Of a DNA stretch of 33,722 nucleotides, positions 15,793 to 25,400 are shown piece by piece. Every line of letters begins with the position of its first letter. The first letter of the stretch is position 1. This DNA is from Panacagrimonas sp052387695 (GTDB lineage Bacteria; Pseudomonadota; Gammaproteobacteria; Nevskiales; Nevskiaceae). The notes below the pieces were generated by a model. The model was given only the letters and a program-made list of their open reading frames with translations, made no database searches and was not told the DNA's origin. A program made the translations under genes and the position numbers. The stretch spans positions 1 through 33,722 of the forward strand of contig JBQTIX010000175.1 of the NCBI GenBank assembly GCA_052387695.1, in the 5' to 3' direction.

Positions 15793-17202
15793 ATGAGTAC
15801 AGTACAAGCGAAGATGGGTGCGAACGCCGAAGCCACGAACTGGACCGACGGCAAGCGTTACTGGTGGCTGCTCAGCCCGGCCTTGCCGCTGATCGGTCTG
15901 GTGGCGGTGCTCGGCACCGTTGCCGGCGGCCCCGGAGTGCTGCTGTGGCTGTTGCCGCTGGTGTTCTACGGCATCGTGCCATTTCTGGACTGGTTCATCG
16001 GCGAGGACCGCATCAACGCGCCGGAGTCCGCGGTGGCGGGCCTGGACCAGGACATCTGGTATCGCCGCATCGTCAATCTCTACATCCCCACGCAGTACCT
16101 GCTGACCATCGTCGGCGCCTGGTACGCGGTGCAGGGCGATCTGGCTGTGTGGGAGCTGATCGGCCTGGTGCTGACCGTGGGCATGATCAACGGCGTCGGC
16201 ATCAACACCGCGCACGAACTCGGTCACAAGACCAATTCGCTCGAGCGCTGGCTGGCCAAGATCACGCTTGCGCCGGTGGCCTATGGTCACTTCTTCATCG
16301 AGCACAACAAGGGCCACCACAAGAACGTGGCGACGCCGGACGACCCGGCCAGCTCGCGCATGGGCGAAACCTTCTGGGCCTTCCTGCCGCGCACCGTGGT
16401 CGGCAGCCTGAAGTCGGCCTGGCACATTGAAGCCGATCGCCTGAAGCGCCTCGGCAAGTCGGCGTGGGCGACGGATAACGAGACCCTGCAGGCCTGGTCC
16501 ATGACCGTGGTGATGTTCGGGGCGCTGACGTTCTGGCTCGGCCCCTGGGCGCTGGTCTTCCTGGTCGCGCAGGCGGTCTACGGTTTCTGCCTGCTGGAAG
16601 TGGTGAACTACCTCGAGCACTACGGCCTGGTGCGCCAGAAGCTCGCCGACGGCCGCTACGAGCGCTGCCAGCCGCGCCACTCCTGGAACTCCAACCACGT
16701 CGTCACCAACCTGCTGCTGTACCAGTTGCAGCGCCACTCCGATCACCACGCCAACCCGACGCGCCGCTACCAGGCCCTGCGCCATTTCGACGACAGCCCG
16801 CAGCTGCCTTCCGGCTACGCCGGCATGATCCTGATCGCCTACTTTCCGTTCCTGTGGTTCCGGCAGATGGATCCGCTGGTGGTGCAGCACCACGGAGGCG
16901 ATCTCACCAAGGCCAACCTGCAACCCTCGGCACGCGAGCGTCTGCTCGCCAGGTACTCGCCGCAGGCCGAGAAAGAGGTGGTCGTCCACAGTGCCGATGC
17001 CGACAAAACCGCGCAGCCCGCGCTGATCCTCAACCCCGCGCAGCACCAGTGCCCCAACTGCGCCTACGTCTACGACGAAACCCGCGGCGTCCCGCATGAG
17101 GGCTATCCCGCCGGAACACGGTGGACCGAACTACCCGAGGACTGGCAGTGCCCCGACTGCGCCGTGCGCGAGAAGCCGGATTTCATCGCGCTGAAGACTT
17201 GA
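15793..17202 (+). CDS. alkB: Alkane 1-monooxygenase fused to rubredoxin
   Basis: A 469-aa integral-membrane non-heme diiron hydroxylase that oxidises terminal methyl groups of n-alkanes to primary alcohols. The iron-binding histidine boxes are HELGHK (141-146), EHNKGHH (170-176) and LQRHSDHH (312-319), with the AlkB signature NYLEHYG at 272-278. About six membrane helices surround them. After a linker of about 50 residues, the C-terminus is a complete rubredoxin with iron ligands C420, C423, C453 and C456 (CPNC and CPDC), so the electron donor is built in. Only a rubredoxin reductase would be needed, and none is in the window. Start ATG 15793 has AGGAGGG at ideal spacing. Confidence 0.97.
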   Translation: MSTVQAKMGANAEATNWTDGKRYWWLLSPALPLIGLVAVLGTVAGGPGVLLWLLPLVFYGIVPFLDWFIGEDRINAPESAVAGLDQDIWYRRIVNLYIPTQYLLTIVGAWYAVQGDLAVWELIGLVLTVGMINGVGINTAHELGHKTNSLERWLAKITLAPVAYGHFFIEHNKGHHKNVATPDDPASSRMGETFWAFLPRTVVGSLKSAWHIEADRLKRLGKSAWATDNETLQAWSMTVVMFGALTFWLGPWALVFLVAQAVYGFCLLEVVNYLEHYGLVRQKLADGRYERCQPRHSWNSNHVVTNLLLYQLQRHSDHHANPTRRYQALRHFDDSPQLPSGYAGMILIAYFPFLWFRQMDPLVVQHHGGDLTKANLQPSARERLLARYSPQAEKEVVVHSADADKTAQPALILNPAQHQCPNCAYVYDETRGVPHEGYPAGTRWTELPEDWQCPDCAVREKPDFIALKT

Positions 17203-17212
17203 TCGGAGGCCC

Positions 17213-17233
17213 GGCGCCTCGTGTCGAGGCGCC
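17213..17233 (+). terminator. Hairpin after alkB
   Basis: A perfect 9-bp stem, GGCGCCTCG with CGAGGCGCC, separated by TGT, lies 10 bp after the alkB stop. There is no T-run, so it may attenuate or protect the alkB transcript rather than fully end it. A second 8-bp hairpin (CCCGCCAG/CTGGCGGG) lies at 17289-17306. Confidence 0.5.
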
Positions 17234-17390
17234 ACCTCGCGTCCGGACGCGACACCCGCAGTCCTCAACCCGCTGACCCTTCGCGCCGCCCGCCAGCCCT
17301 GGCGGGTGGCCCGGGAGCCTGCGGCCTCGAACCCTTGGAAGCGAAAAGAGCGATGCTGCGCAGGCGGCGCCAGCTGCGCAGGAGGATCAG

Positions 17391-20009
17391 ATGAACGAAG
17401 GTCTGCATCTCGACAAGTCGCTCAATGGTTCGTTGGCCGAGGCGCACCGTGTCCTGCTGAACCGGGATCGGGTCCTGGATCTCGACGACGGTCTGCCGGT
17501 CCTGGTGATCGAGGGTCCTTCGGGGTACGGAAAAACCTCGCTCGCCGAGATGTGGCTGGAGCGTCAGCGCAACACCGGCACCTGCTGCTGGGTGTCGCTG
17601 GACGCGACGTCCAGCGATCCCGTGAGATTCCTGGAGCAGTGGATGCGCGCGGTCGGCGCCGACTATCCCGGCAGGCAGGAATCGGGCATGGACGACGAGG
17701 CCGGACGCGCGGAGCGTTTTTCCCATCTGTGCGCGCGGCTGGCGGAGGACGCGACGGGCTTTCGCATCGTCGTCGACGATGGGCATGTCATCGCCAATTG
17801 CGCCAGCAGACCCTATCTGGAAAAGCTGCTGGCCCTGGCCTCCGACCGGCTGCGCATCTGCCTGACGATGCAACCCGTCAAGCTGGACGTAGGACTGGGC
17901 CGGCTGACCGCGCAGGGACAGGCGAGCTGGATCCAGGGCAAATGCCTTGCGCTGACCCGGGATGAAGTCGCCGCTTTCGCCCGATTGCGCGGCCACGCGC
18001 TCAACTGCGCGCAGCTCGACTGGCTGTACCGCGCCACTGAGGGCTGGCCCGCACTCACGCAACTGGCGCTGGCCGCTCCTGTGGACGAATCGCCGACGTC
18101 CGAGGCGAGCATCCGCGAGAGCGGGCCCTTGCGCGAGTTCATTTACGAGCGCTTCCTGAACGGACTCTCGGCCGACGAACAGGACGTGTTGTGGACGCTG
18201 TCCTGCCTGGGGAGCGCGCCCGTCCCACTGCTGGTGGAGCTTGACCCGGTGCCGGCCAAGGTGGAATTGGCACTGCTGCACTTCCGTGCCCTGGGCATCG
18301 TGCAGAACCGCGACGCGGACGACGCCTCGGTCACCAGCCTGCACGCCCTGATCCGCGAAGGCGCCTCGCGCCTGCTCGAACACCAGCGGTCGCGCAGTCG
18401 CCGCGTGCTGGTTCGCGAGGCCGCGGAGTGGTTCTGGCGCAACGGTTACGGCGCCGCCGCCGTGCGACTCGCGCTGGAGAACGGCCGCGAACTGGCGCAG
18501 AGCGCGCGCGAATGGCTGGTCAGCCTGGGCTTCAATTTCATCTTCCGCAGCGGTCAGCACCAGACCTACCTCGACCTCGTGACGCGATGGGAACAGGTGT
18601 CCGGCCAGACCGATCCGGAAATCGATGAGACCGCCGCCTGGGCGCTGATCTTCCAGCGTGAATTTGCACTCGCCGAACCCCGCATCGAGCGCATCGAGCA
18701 GACGGGACAGGAATTGCAGCAGGCGACTGCCGCGCTACAGCGGGCGGTGCTGGTTTCGCTGCGTGATGACTATGCACAAGGAGGGCAGCTCGCGACGCGC
18801 TGGCGCCGGCAGAACGAGGGCAGCCACAGCTTCCTGATGGGCGTGGCCTCGACCGTGTATGCGTTCAGCCACAAGTGCGTCGGCAATTTCGACGAGGCCC
18901 ACGTCGCGCTGCGCGAGGCGATGTACTGCTTCAATGTCGCGCAGTCGGCCTACGGCATCGGCTGGGCGCATGTCGTCGGCTCGATCATGCTGGTCCAGGC
19001 GGGCAGTTATCGCGCAGCCCTGGCGCAGGTCGAAAGCGGCCTGACGCGCTGCCCGGGATCGCACGGCTTCGGCAGCCTGCGTGCGCTGCTTCGCGCGCTC
19101 CAGGCTTTCCTGCACTACGAGCGCAACGAACTCGACCGCGTGCGAGAAATCCTCGGCGAGTCGCTCCCCTTGCTGTCGGAGCAAGGGGTCGTGGACGCGG
19201 TCAGCCTGGGCTATACCGCGGCCGCACGAGCGCGTGCCGCCGCTGGCGATTTCGGCACCGCGCTGGACCTGCTCGCGGAAGGCGAGTTGATCGGCGTGCA
19301 GCGCGATTTTCCGCGGCTGACCTTCACTCTGCGTGCGGAACGTGCGTTGTTTCTGATGCGCAGCGGGGCCCCCAGTCAGGCGCGCAAGATCGTGGAATCC
19401 ATACCCGACGACGGCGGCCCACGTACCACCGTCCAGCTCCTCAAGGCGCGACTCGCGCTGGCGGATGGCGACGGGCCGTCGGCGCGCAGTCTGGTGCAAC
19501 CGATCCTCGCGAAGATGCGCAAACTGGGCCGGCAGAGCCGGCTGTGCGAAATCCTGCTCCAGCTCGCCCTCGCCGAAGAGCTGTGCGGAAACGATACCGG
19601 CGCCTTTGCCGCCCTCGGCGAGGCGCTCGACATCGGCAGCACCGAAGGCTATGTCCGCTCGTTCATCGACGAGGGCAAGAATCTGCGCGAACTGATTGCG
19701 CGCTGGCTCAAGCACCGCCCGCTCGCAAGCCGACCCGCCACAGCCCTGGCGGAACGACTGATCGCACTCGGCGAGGACGGCGGCGAGCGCAACAGCGGGC
19801 CGAAGGTCGCGGCCACGTTCAACAAGCGCGAGCGTCAGATCCTGAGCCTGCTCAACGAGGGCCTCAGCAATGCACAACTCGCCCGGCGCTGTTTCATCTC
19901 CGAGGGCACCGTGAAGTGGTACCTGCACAACCTCTACGAGAAACTCGAAGTCGGCAATCGCACGGCGCTGCTACGCGCTGTGCGGGAGCAGGGAGTGAAG
20001 TTGTTGTAG
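17391..20009 (+). CDS. AlkS/MalT-type LuxR-family transcriptional activator
   Basis: An 872-aa regulator with the layout of MalT and AlkS. It has an N-terminal ATPase with Walker A GPSGYGKTS (42-50) and a Walker B-like IVVDDGH near 125, then a long helical, TPR-like sensor region. The C-terminal LuxR-type helix-turn-helix is near 812-872 (FNKRERQILSLLNEGLSNAQLA, with SEGTVKWYLHNLYEKL). Pseudomonas AlkS has the same architecture and size and activates alkB when alkanes are present. Position directly downstream of alkB supports the same role, although homology to other MalT-like activators is equally strong. Start ATG 17391 follows AGGAGG. Confidence 0.88.
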   Translation: MNEGLHLDKSLNGSLAEAHRVLLNRDRVLDLDDGLPVLVIEGPSGYGKTSLAEMWLERQRNTGTCCWVSLDATSSDPVRFLEQWMRAVGADYPGRQESGMDDEAGRAERFSHLCARLAEDATGFRIVVDDGHVIANCASRPYLEKLLALASDRLRICLTMQPVKLDVGLGRLTAQGQASWIQGKCLALTRDEVAAFARLRGHALNCAQLDWLYRATEGWPALTQLALAAPVDESPTSEASIRESGPLREFIYERFLNGLSADEQDVLWTLSCLGSAPVPLLVELDPVPAKVELALLHFRALGIVQNRDADDASVTSLHALIREGASRLLEHQRSRSRRVLVREAAEWFWRNGYGAAAVRLALENGRELAQSAREWLVSLGFNFIFRSGQHQTYLDLVTRWEQVSGQTDPEIDETAAWALIFQREFALAEPRIERIEQTGQELQQATAALQRAVLVSLRDDYAQGGQLATRWRRQNEGSHSFLMGVASTVYAFSHKCVGNFDEAHVALREAMYCFNVAQSAYGIGWAHVVGSIMLVQAGSYRAALAQVESGLTRCPGSHGFGSLRALLRALQAFLHYERNELDRVREILGESLPLLSEQGVVDAVSLGYTAAARARAAAGDFGTALDLLAEGELIGVQRDFPRLTFTLRAERALFLMRSGAPSQARKIVESIPDDGGPRTTVQLLKARLALADGDGPSARSLVQPILAKMRKLGRQSRLCEILLQLALAEELCGNDTGAFAALGEALDIGSTEGYVRSFIDEGKNLRELIARWLKHRPLASRPATALAERLIALGEDGGERNSGPKVAATFNKRERQILSLLNEGLSNAQLARRCFISEGTVKWYLHNLYEKLEVGNRTALLRAVREQGVKLL

Positions 20010-20041
20010 CGGATGGATTGTGCGGCTTCGCTTCAGCGTTC

Positions 20042-20066
20042 CCCCGAACGGTAGAACCGTTCCGGG
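20042..20066. terminator. Bidirectional terminator-like hairpin between convergent genes
   Basis: GAACGGT (20046-20052) pairs with ACCGTTC (20056-20062) around an AGA loop. The stem extends outward through C/G pairs after one mismatch. It sits between the end of the AlkS-like gene and the end of the thioesterase gene, where a shared terminator is expected. It lacks a strong T-run. Confidence 0.5.
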
Positions 20067-20084
20067 CCGGCAAGTCGGCAAGGA

Positions 20085-20888
20085 TCAGCCGAACACCACC
20101 GCACACTGTCGCGACAGCGCCACCGCGCGCCGATCCGGGCTCCAAAGCGTCGCGGTCTGCGACAGATAACCCTCGCGGCCCGCCGTGACCTCCGCGTCCA
20201 TCAGCCAATACCCCTCGCCGTTCGAAGCAGCCGGGTCGTCGACCAGCATCTCCAAGGTCCAGGTCATGGAACTGGCAACGACCGGCTTCTGGAGGATTGA
20301 CAGGGCCGGCGAGGGGATGCTGTCGGCGAGCGCGATCATCAGGCTCTCCGTCACCACCGCGGGCTCGTCGGGGTAGCGCAGGTAAATCTGCGTGCGCGGC
20401 TCCGAGCCGCCGCAGAAAGGCATCGCGCCCTGCGCCCAACGCTGCTCCACGAACCGAGTGAACTGCGGCGAGATGCCCCGGACGTGCGGCAAACGGGAAG
20501 ACTGTTCCGGCGTTTTCGCAACCGCAGGCCAGGCCGGCGCGATCACGATCCCGGACGGACGCCCCGTGCCGAACACGCCGAGCGCAGTGCATCCCACCGC
20601 ACCACTCTCATCGACGATCCGCGCATCGACGTGCGTGACTGATTTTCCCTGGCGCAGCACCTGCGCCGTCAGGCGCACCGGACCCGCCCACACCGGACCG
20701 ACGAAAGTGGTCTGCAAGACCCGCAGCGGCACCTCGTCGGCGACCAGGGTCCGCATAGCCCGAACCAGCAGTGCCGCCTGCAGGCCGCCGAACAGCGTAC
20801 GGCCCTGCGCCCAGGAGTCGGGGACATCCGCCATGAACGTGCCGCCGTCGTTGCGGCGAAGGGTTTCAAGAACCTCGGAGAAGCGCAT
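20085..20888 (-). CDS. TesB-like acyl-CoA thioesterase (double hotdog)
   Basis: A 267-aa protein of the thioesterase-like (TesB/4HBT_3) group, which cleaves acyl-CoA to free acid and CoA. Visible features are the N-terminal hotdog with SWAQGRTLFGGLQAALLVRAM (about 25-45) and PLRVLQTTFVGPVWAGPVRL, and a second hotdog with LADSIPSP and WTLEMLVDD near 187-218. The ending TATLWSPDRRAVALSRQ is typical. The ATG at 20888 lacks a strong ribosome site, so the start is less certain. It is convergent with the AlkS-like regulator; involvement in acyl-CoA turnover during alkane or lipid use is inferred from context. Confidence 0.82.
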   Translation of the reverse strand: MRFSEVLETLRRNDGGTFMADVPDSWAQGRTLFGGLQAALLVRAMRTLVADEVPLRVLQTTFVGPVWAGPVRLTAQVLRQGKSVTHVDARIVDESGAVGCTALGVFGTGRPSGIVIAPAWPAVAKTPEQSSRLPHVRGISPQFTRFVEQRWAQGAMPFCGGSEPRTQIYLRYPDEPAVVTESLMIALADSIPSPALSILQKPVVASSMTWTLEMLVDDPAASNGEGYWLMDAEVTAGREGYLSQTATLWSPDRRAVALSRQCAVVFG

Positions 20889-20981
20889 GGGAATGGACTC
20901 GTTAGCCGGGAACGCGCGAGCCTAGTCCCTCGACTAAGGGTTGAAAACATTGCGGCCCTTGCGAGGTGAAAACGCCAGAAC

Positions 20982-21051
20982 GTAGGTCGGCTCAAGCGAA
21001 GCGAAGCCGACACGCGCGCGGCCCGTCGGCTCCGCGCTTGAGCCGACCTAC
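20982..21051. repeat. REP pair B
   Basis: GTAG, then GTCGGCT ... AGCCGAC, a short GC-rich spacer, and GTCGGCTC ... GAGCCGAC ending in CTAC. At 70 bp it is the most compact pair of the family. The DNA immediately after it (21052-21112) is repeated nearly identically after REP pair C at 25901-25961. Confidence 0.85.
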
Positions 21052-21118
21052 GACTCCCGCGGCAACCAAATTTCCCCACGCGCCGTATGCTTCGTCCAAG
21101 GAAAAAGGGGGAATCGAC

Positions 21119-22389
21119 GTGACCACGAAACCCAGGGAGAAATCTTTCGCGGTGCTCCGGCGGACCGACGTACGAAACGTGCGTCTTGTCTTTTGCGTCC
21201 TGCTTCTCATGCTCAGCATTCAGCCGCTCTGAGCCAGCGATGCCTGCAAGCTCGCAGGTGAATCGACGAGTGGAGTTGCCCAGCGCTTCGCCATCGTCCA
21301 TCGCATCAGCGGCGAGGTGACCGCCACTGCAAACGACGCTGCACCCGCCCGAACCCTGCGCGAAGGCGATGTCCTGCATGTTGGCGAACGCATCCGGACC
21401 GGAAGCACCGGCGAGGCGGTGTTGCTGACCGACGATGCCGGCATGATCGGCGTACGGCCGAAAGCGGAATTCGTCACCGAATCGTTTGCCGCACAGGGGC
21501 AGGCCACGGACCACATGGCGCTGCGCCCATCAAAGGCGGCCTCAGAGTGATTACGGGTTGGATCCCGCGCATGAACCGCGACGAATACGGGATCTTCACG
21601 CCGGTCGCCACGATCGGCGTGCGCGGGACCGATCACGAGCCTTACGTCTTGTTGGATGAAGCTGCGACAGGAACTCCCGACAAGCCCGGTTCGTACGACA
21701 AGGTCAACCGCGGCACCACCGTGCTCCAGAATGAGGTCGGCGAGTTGCAGGTGGATACCGGCCGCGTGGGCTTCGCCGGCGCCAAGGTCCGCAAGCGCGG
21801 CCTGATGACACTCCTGCTGCCGGTACTGTTGGAACGTGTGCCCGGCTTCTATCTGGGTGGCCAGTTCGAAAAGGAGTTGGACGAATACTCGCAATCCGCG
21901 GATCAACTCGTCGGGCAGAAGCTGGAGCTGGCACGTGCGGCCTGCGATCAGGGCAAGGCGGTTGCCGAATGCCCAGCGCCGGAAAAAGTGGCCAAAGACT
22001 GGATTTCAAGCTTCGACGCGGCGGTGGAACGGCGCGACGCCAAAGGCGTGCTGGAACTGTTTGCCGACGACGTAAGCATCCTGGCCAAGGTGCAAGACGC
22101 AAATGGCGCGTTGGTCGAGACCACGCTGACACGGCAGCAATTGGCCGACAGCGCAGTCGCCGCGGTGCAGAAACTCGAAAACTACAGCCAGCAGCGCCAG
22201 ACGCTGGAAGCCCGCGCTCTGCCCGTGGAATCGGGCGGAGCCTGTGGCCATGTGGAGGTCAAATCCTTCGTCGTGGAGCGAGGCAAGCTGACGGGCAAGC
22301 CGTATCGCTTTGAGGCTCAGGAAGAGTACACCCTCGTAATGCGCGCAGGGCGATGGCTAGCCGTACGAGCAAGCGCCACGCCGAACTAG
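21119..22389 (+). pseudogene. FecR-domain protein with NTF2-like C-terminus, broken by a stop and a frameshift
   Basis: GTG 21119 follows GGGGGA and opens a signal peptide (VFCVLLLMLSIQPL). A TGA at 21230 interrupts it; reading through gives ASDACKLAG, where a Trp codon would restore a normal cleavage site. The same frame continues as a FecR domain (GEVTATAND, REGDVLHVGERIRTG, AVLLTDDAG) to TGA at 21550. The FecR hallmark KGGLRVITGW and TPVATIGVRGTD lie in another frame from about 21529, so a 1-nt shift occurred near 21500-21530. The second frame then runs to 22389 and includes an NTF2/SnoaL-like domain (about the last 130 residues). GTG 21547 could still start a 280-aa product. It lies directly upstream of the TPR-CHAT gene, its likely partner. 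Confidence 0.75.
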
Positions 22390-22449
22390 CCGATTAGGCA
22401 ATCTCCCGAACTCCGACCATGGATCAATGGCGCTTTGGAAGGGGAAATA

Positions 22450-25400
22450 TTGTGTGGGTACTCTACGCTGTTATTGATCTTGCTGGCCTTCGGCTTCTGT
22501 CTGTCCGCCTGTACGCAAAGGACCGAATGGGACAAGCTCAACGACGAAGTCAAGGCGCTTTACCAGCAGGGCCGCTACGACGATGGAGTCGTTGTTGCTA
22601 AGAAGTTGATTGAAATCGCGGAGAAGGAACGTGGACCGGATCATCCGAACGTCGCCACGAGCCTGAACAACCTCGGGCTTTTGTACGATGCTCAAGGTCA
22701 GTACGCGTTGGCCGAGCCCCTCTCCCGGCGCTCTCTGTCGATTTTGGAAAAGGCACTCGGTCCGGACCATCCGGATGTGGCCCAGAGCCTGAACACCCTC
22801 GCGGGGCTATACCATGCCCAAGGCCAGTACATGCAGGCCGAGCCCCTCTACCGGCGCTCCCTGTCGATTCGGGAAAAGGCGCTCGGTCCGGACCATCCGG
22901 ATGTGGCCCAGAGCCTGAACAACCTTGCGGAGCTATACCGTGCCCAAAGCCAGTATGCGCAGGCCGAGCCCCTTTATCGGCGCTCCCTGTCGATTCTGGA
23001 AAAGGCACTTGGTCCGGACCATCTGGAGGTGGCCCAGAGTCTGAACAGCCTCGCGGAGCTATACCGCGCCCAAGGCCAGTACGCGCAGGCTGAGCCTCTC
23101 AACCGGCGCGCACTGTCGATTCGGGAAAAGGCGCTCGGTCCGGACCATCCGGATGTGGCGACGAGCTTGAACACGCTTGCAGAGCTATACCGAGACCAAG
23201 GCCAGTACGCGCAGGCTCAGCCCCTCTACCGGCACGCACTGTTGATTCGAGAAAAGGCGTTCGGTCCGGACCATCCGGATGTGGCCACGAGCTTGAACAA
23301 CCTCGCGTCGCTATACCAAGCCCAAGGCCAGTACGCGCAGGCCGAGCCCCTCTATCGGCGATCACTGTCGATTTGGGAAAAGGCGCTCGGTCTGGACCAT
23401 CCGGATGTGGCCACGAGCTTGAACAACCTCGCGTTGCTACACCATGACCAGGGCGAGTACATGCTGGCCGAACCCCTCTATCGGCGATCACTGTCGATTC
23501 GGGAGAAGGCGCTCGGTCCGGACCATCCGGATGTGGCCGTGAGCCTGAACAGCCTCGCGGAGCTATACCGCGCGCAAGGCCAATACGCGCAGGCTGAGCC
23601 TCTCAACCGGCGCGCACTGTCGATTCGGGAAAAGGTGCTCGGTCCGGACCATCCGGATGTGGCCCAGAGCCTGAACAACCTCGCGGGGCTATACGATTCC
23701 CAAGGCCAGTACGTGCAGGCCGAGCCCCTCTATCGGCGATCACTGTCGATTCGGGAAAAGGGGCTCGGCCCGGATCATCCAGATGTGGCGACAAGCCTGA
23801 ACAACCTCGCGGCGCTGCACTACGCCCAAGGCCAGCGAGCGCAGGCCGAGCCCCTGTTTCGGCGCTCCCTGTCGATTTTTGAAAAGGTACTCGGTCCGGA
23901 CCATCCGGATGTGGCCACGAGCCTGAACAACCTCGCGGCACACTATTGGGGTTCCGGCCGCCTCTCCGAAGCCCTTTCGGTAACGCGACGAGCCACGAGC
24001 ATTTACCGCCAACGCATCATCGCCGGCGGCGTTGACGAGGCGGCGGCAAGGGAGGCGTCGCTGAACAGGGGCGGCTTCTTCCAGCATTTGTCCTTGCTCG
24101 TATCAAATCCCGACAAGGAGCCACATGACGCAGTCCTTAGTGAATCCTTGCAGGTCGTCCAGCTCGAGCAAGCCACCAGCACCGGCAGCGCGATCGCCAA
24201 GATGGCGGTGCGCTTCGCCGGTAACAACGACGCCCTGGCCAAACTGGCTCGTAGCAAGCAGGACGCCGTCAGCGGTCGCGCGAAGGCGGAGGCGCAACTG
24301 CTCAAGGCCGCCAGCGAGCCGCCCGAAAGACGTGAAGCCAAGGCCGAACAGGCCTTGCGCGACAGCATCGTTAATCTCGCGAAAGCCATCGACGACATCG
24401 ATGCGAAGTTGAACGCAGGCTTCCCCGAGTACCAGGAACTCACGCGACCCGAGCCGCTGGACGTGAAGCAGGTTCAGACCCTGCTCCGGCCGGCAGAGGC
24501 GATGCTGGTGTACGCCTTCGGCGGCGAGCTGGGCGGATTTGTCTGGGTGGTGCGGCGGGAGAGTGCAAGCTTCCTGCCGCTAACGGTTGAAGAAAAGGCA
24601 CTCGCGCTCTCGGTGGCTAAACTGCGCGGCCAGATGGATTTCGACGGGGCCAACCACCCGCTGCCGGTCAGCGTCGAGGTACTTCACGATCTGTACAAAA
24701 CGCTCGTCGTGCCGGTGCTGCCCGCACTTGACGGTGTGCAGCATCTGATGGTCGTGCCGGAAGGTCCTTTGCTCAGCCTGCCCCTGGGGATGTTGGTGGC
24801 TTCGCCGCCGCCGAAGATCCAAAGCGCCGCCGACTATCGAAACGTGGACTGGCTGATTCGACACTACGCGATTTCAGTGTTGCCTTCGGTCAGTTCGATC
24901 CGCGCTTTCCGGCAGTACGCCAAACAGGCTCCCAAGCAGGAGCCCTTCGCGGGGTTTGGCGATCCGCTGCTGGGCAATGATGATGGCGCAACTCGCGGCA
25001 AGCGCAAGCGACAGGTAGATGCCGCCACTCTGTTCCGAGGGTGGGGGCGCATTGCGGCACCGAATGCTGCGCCCGTCGAAATCGCAGACGTGGAGGCCAT
25101 CCGCAAGCAGTCCCGCCTGCCCGAGACGGCGCAGGAAATTGAAGCAATGGCGCAATCACTGAAGTCAGGTCCGGACTCGATCTGGCTGCGCGGCGACGCC
25201 ACCGAAACCAGGGTGAAGCATCTCGACCTGACCCAATACCGGACGATCGCCTTCGCCACGCACGGCGTCATGGCCGGCGAATTTCAGGGCTTCGGCGAAC
25301 CCGGTTTGATCCTGACGCCGCCCGCGCAGGGTACGCCCGAGGATGACGGGTATCTCGCTGCGGGGGAGGTCGCGCAACTCAAGCTCAACGCCGACTGGGT

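Noticed and set aside
13302..15854. 850-codon minus-strand ORF
   Set aside because: It is antisense to the patatin gene and its neighbours; such open antisense frames are common in GC-rich DNA. The product shows no family features, while the plus strand has complete catalytic motifs.
15502..17097. 531-codon minus-strand ORF opposite alkB
   Set aside because: Shadow of alkB; the plus strand carries all AlkB and rubredoxin motifs.
21500..21550. Programmed ribosomal frameshift in the fecR-like gene
   Set aside because: No slippery heptamer or stimulatory structure was seen, and there is a second lesion (TGA at 21230), so decay or sequencing error is more likely.
22633..23892. Regular repeats suggesting a CRISPR array
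   Set aside because: The period is 126 bp, contiguous, without unique spacers, and in frame; it encodes TPRs.
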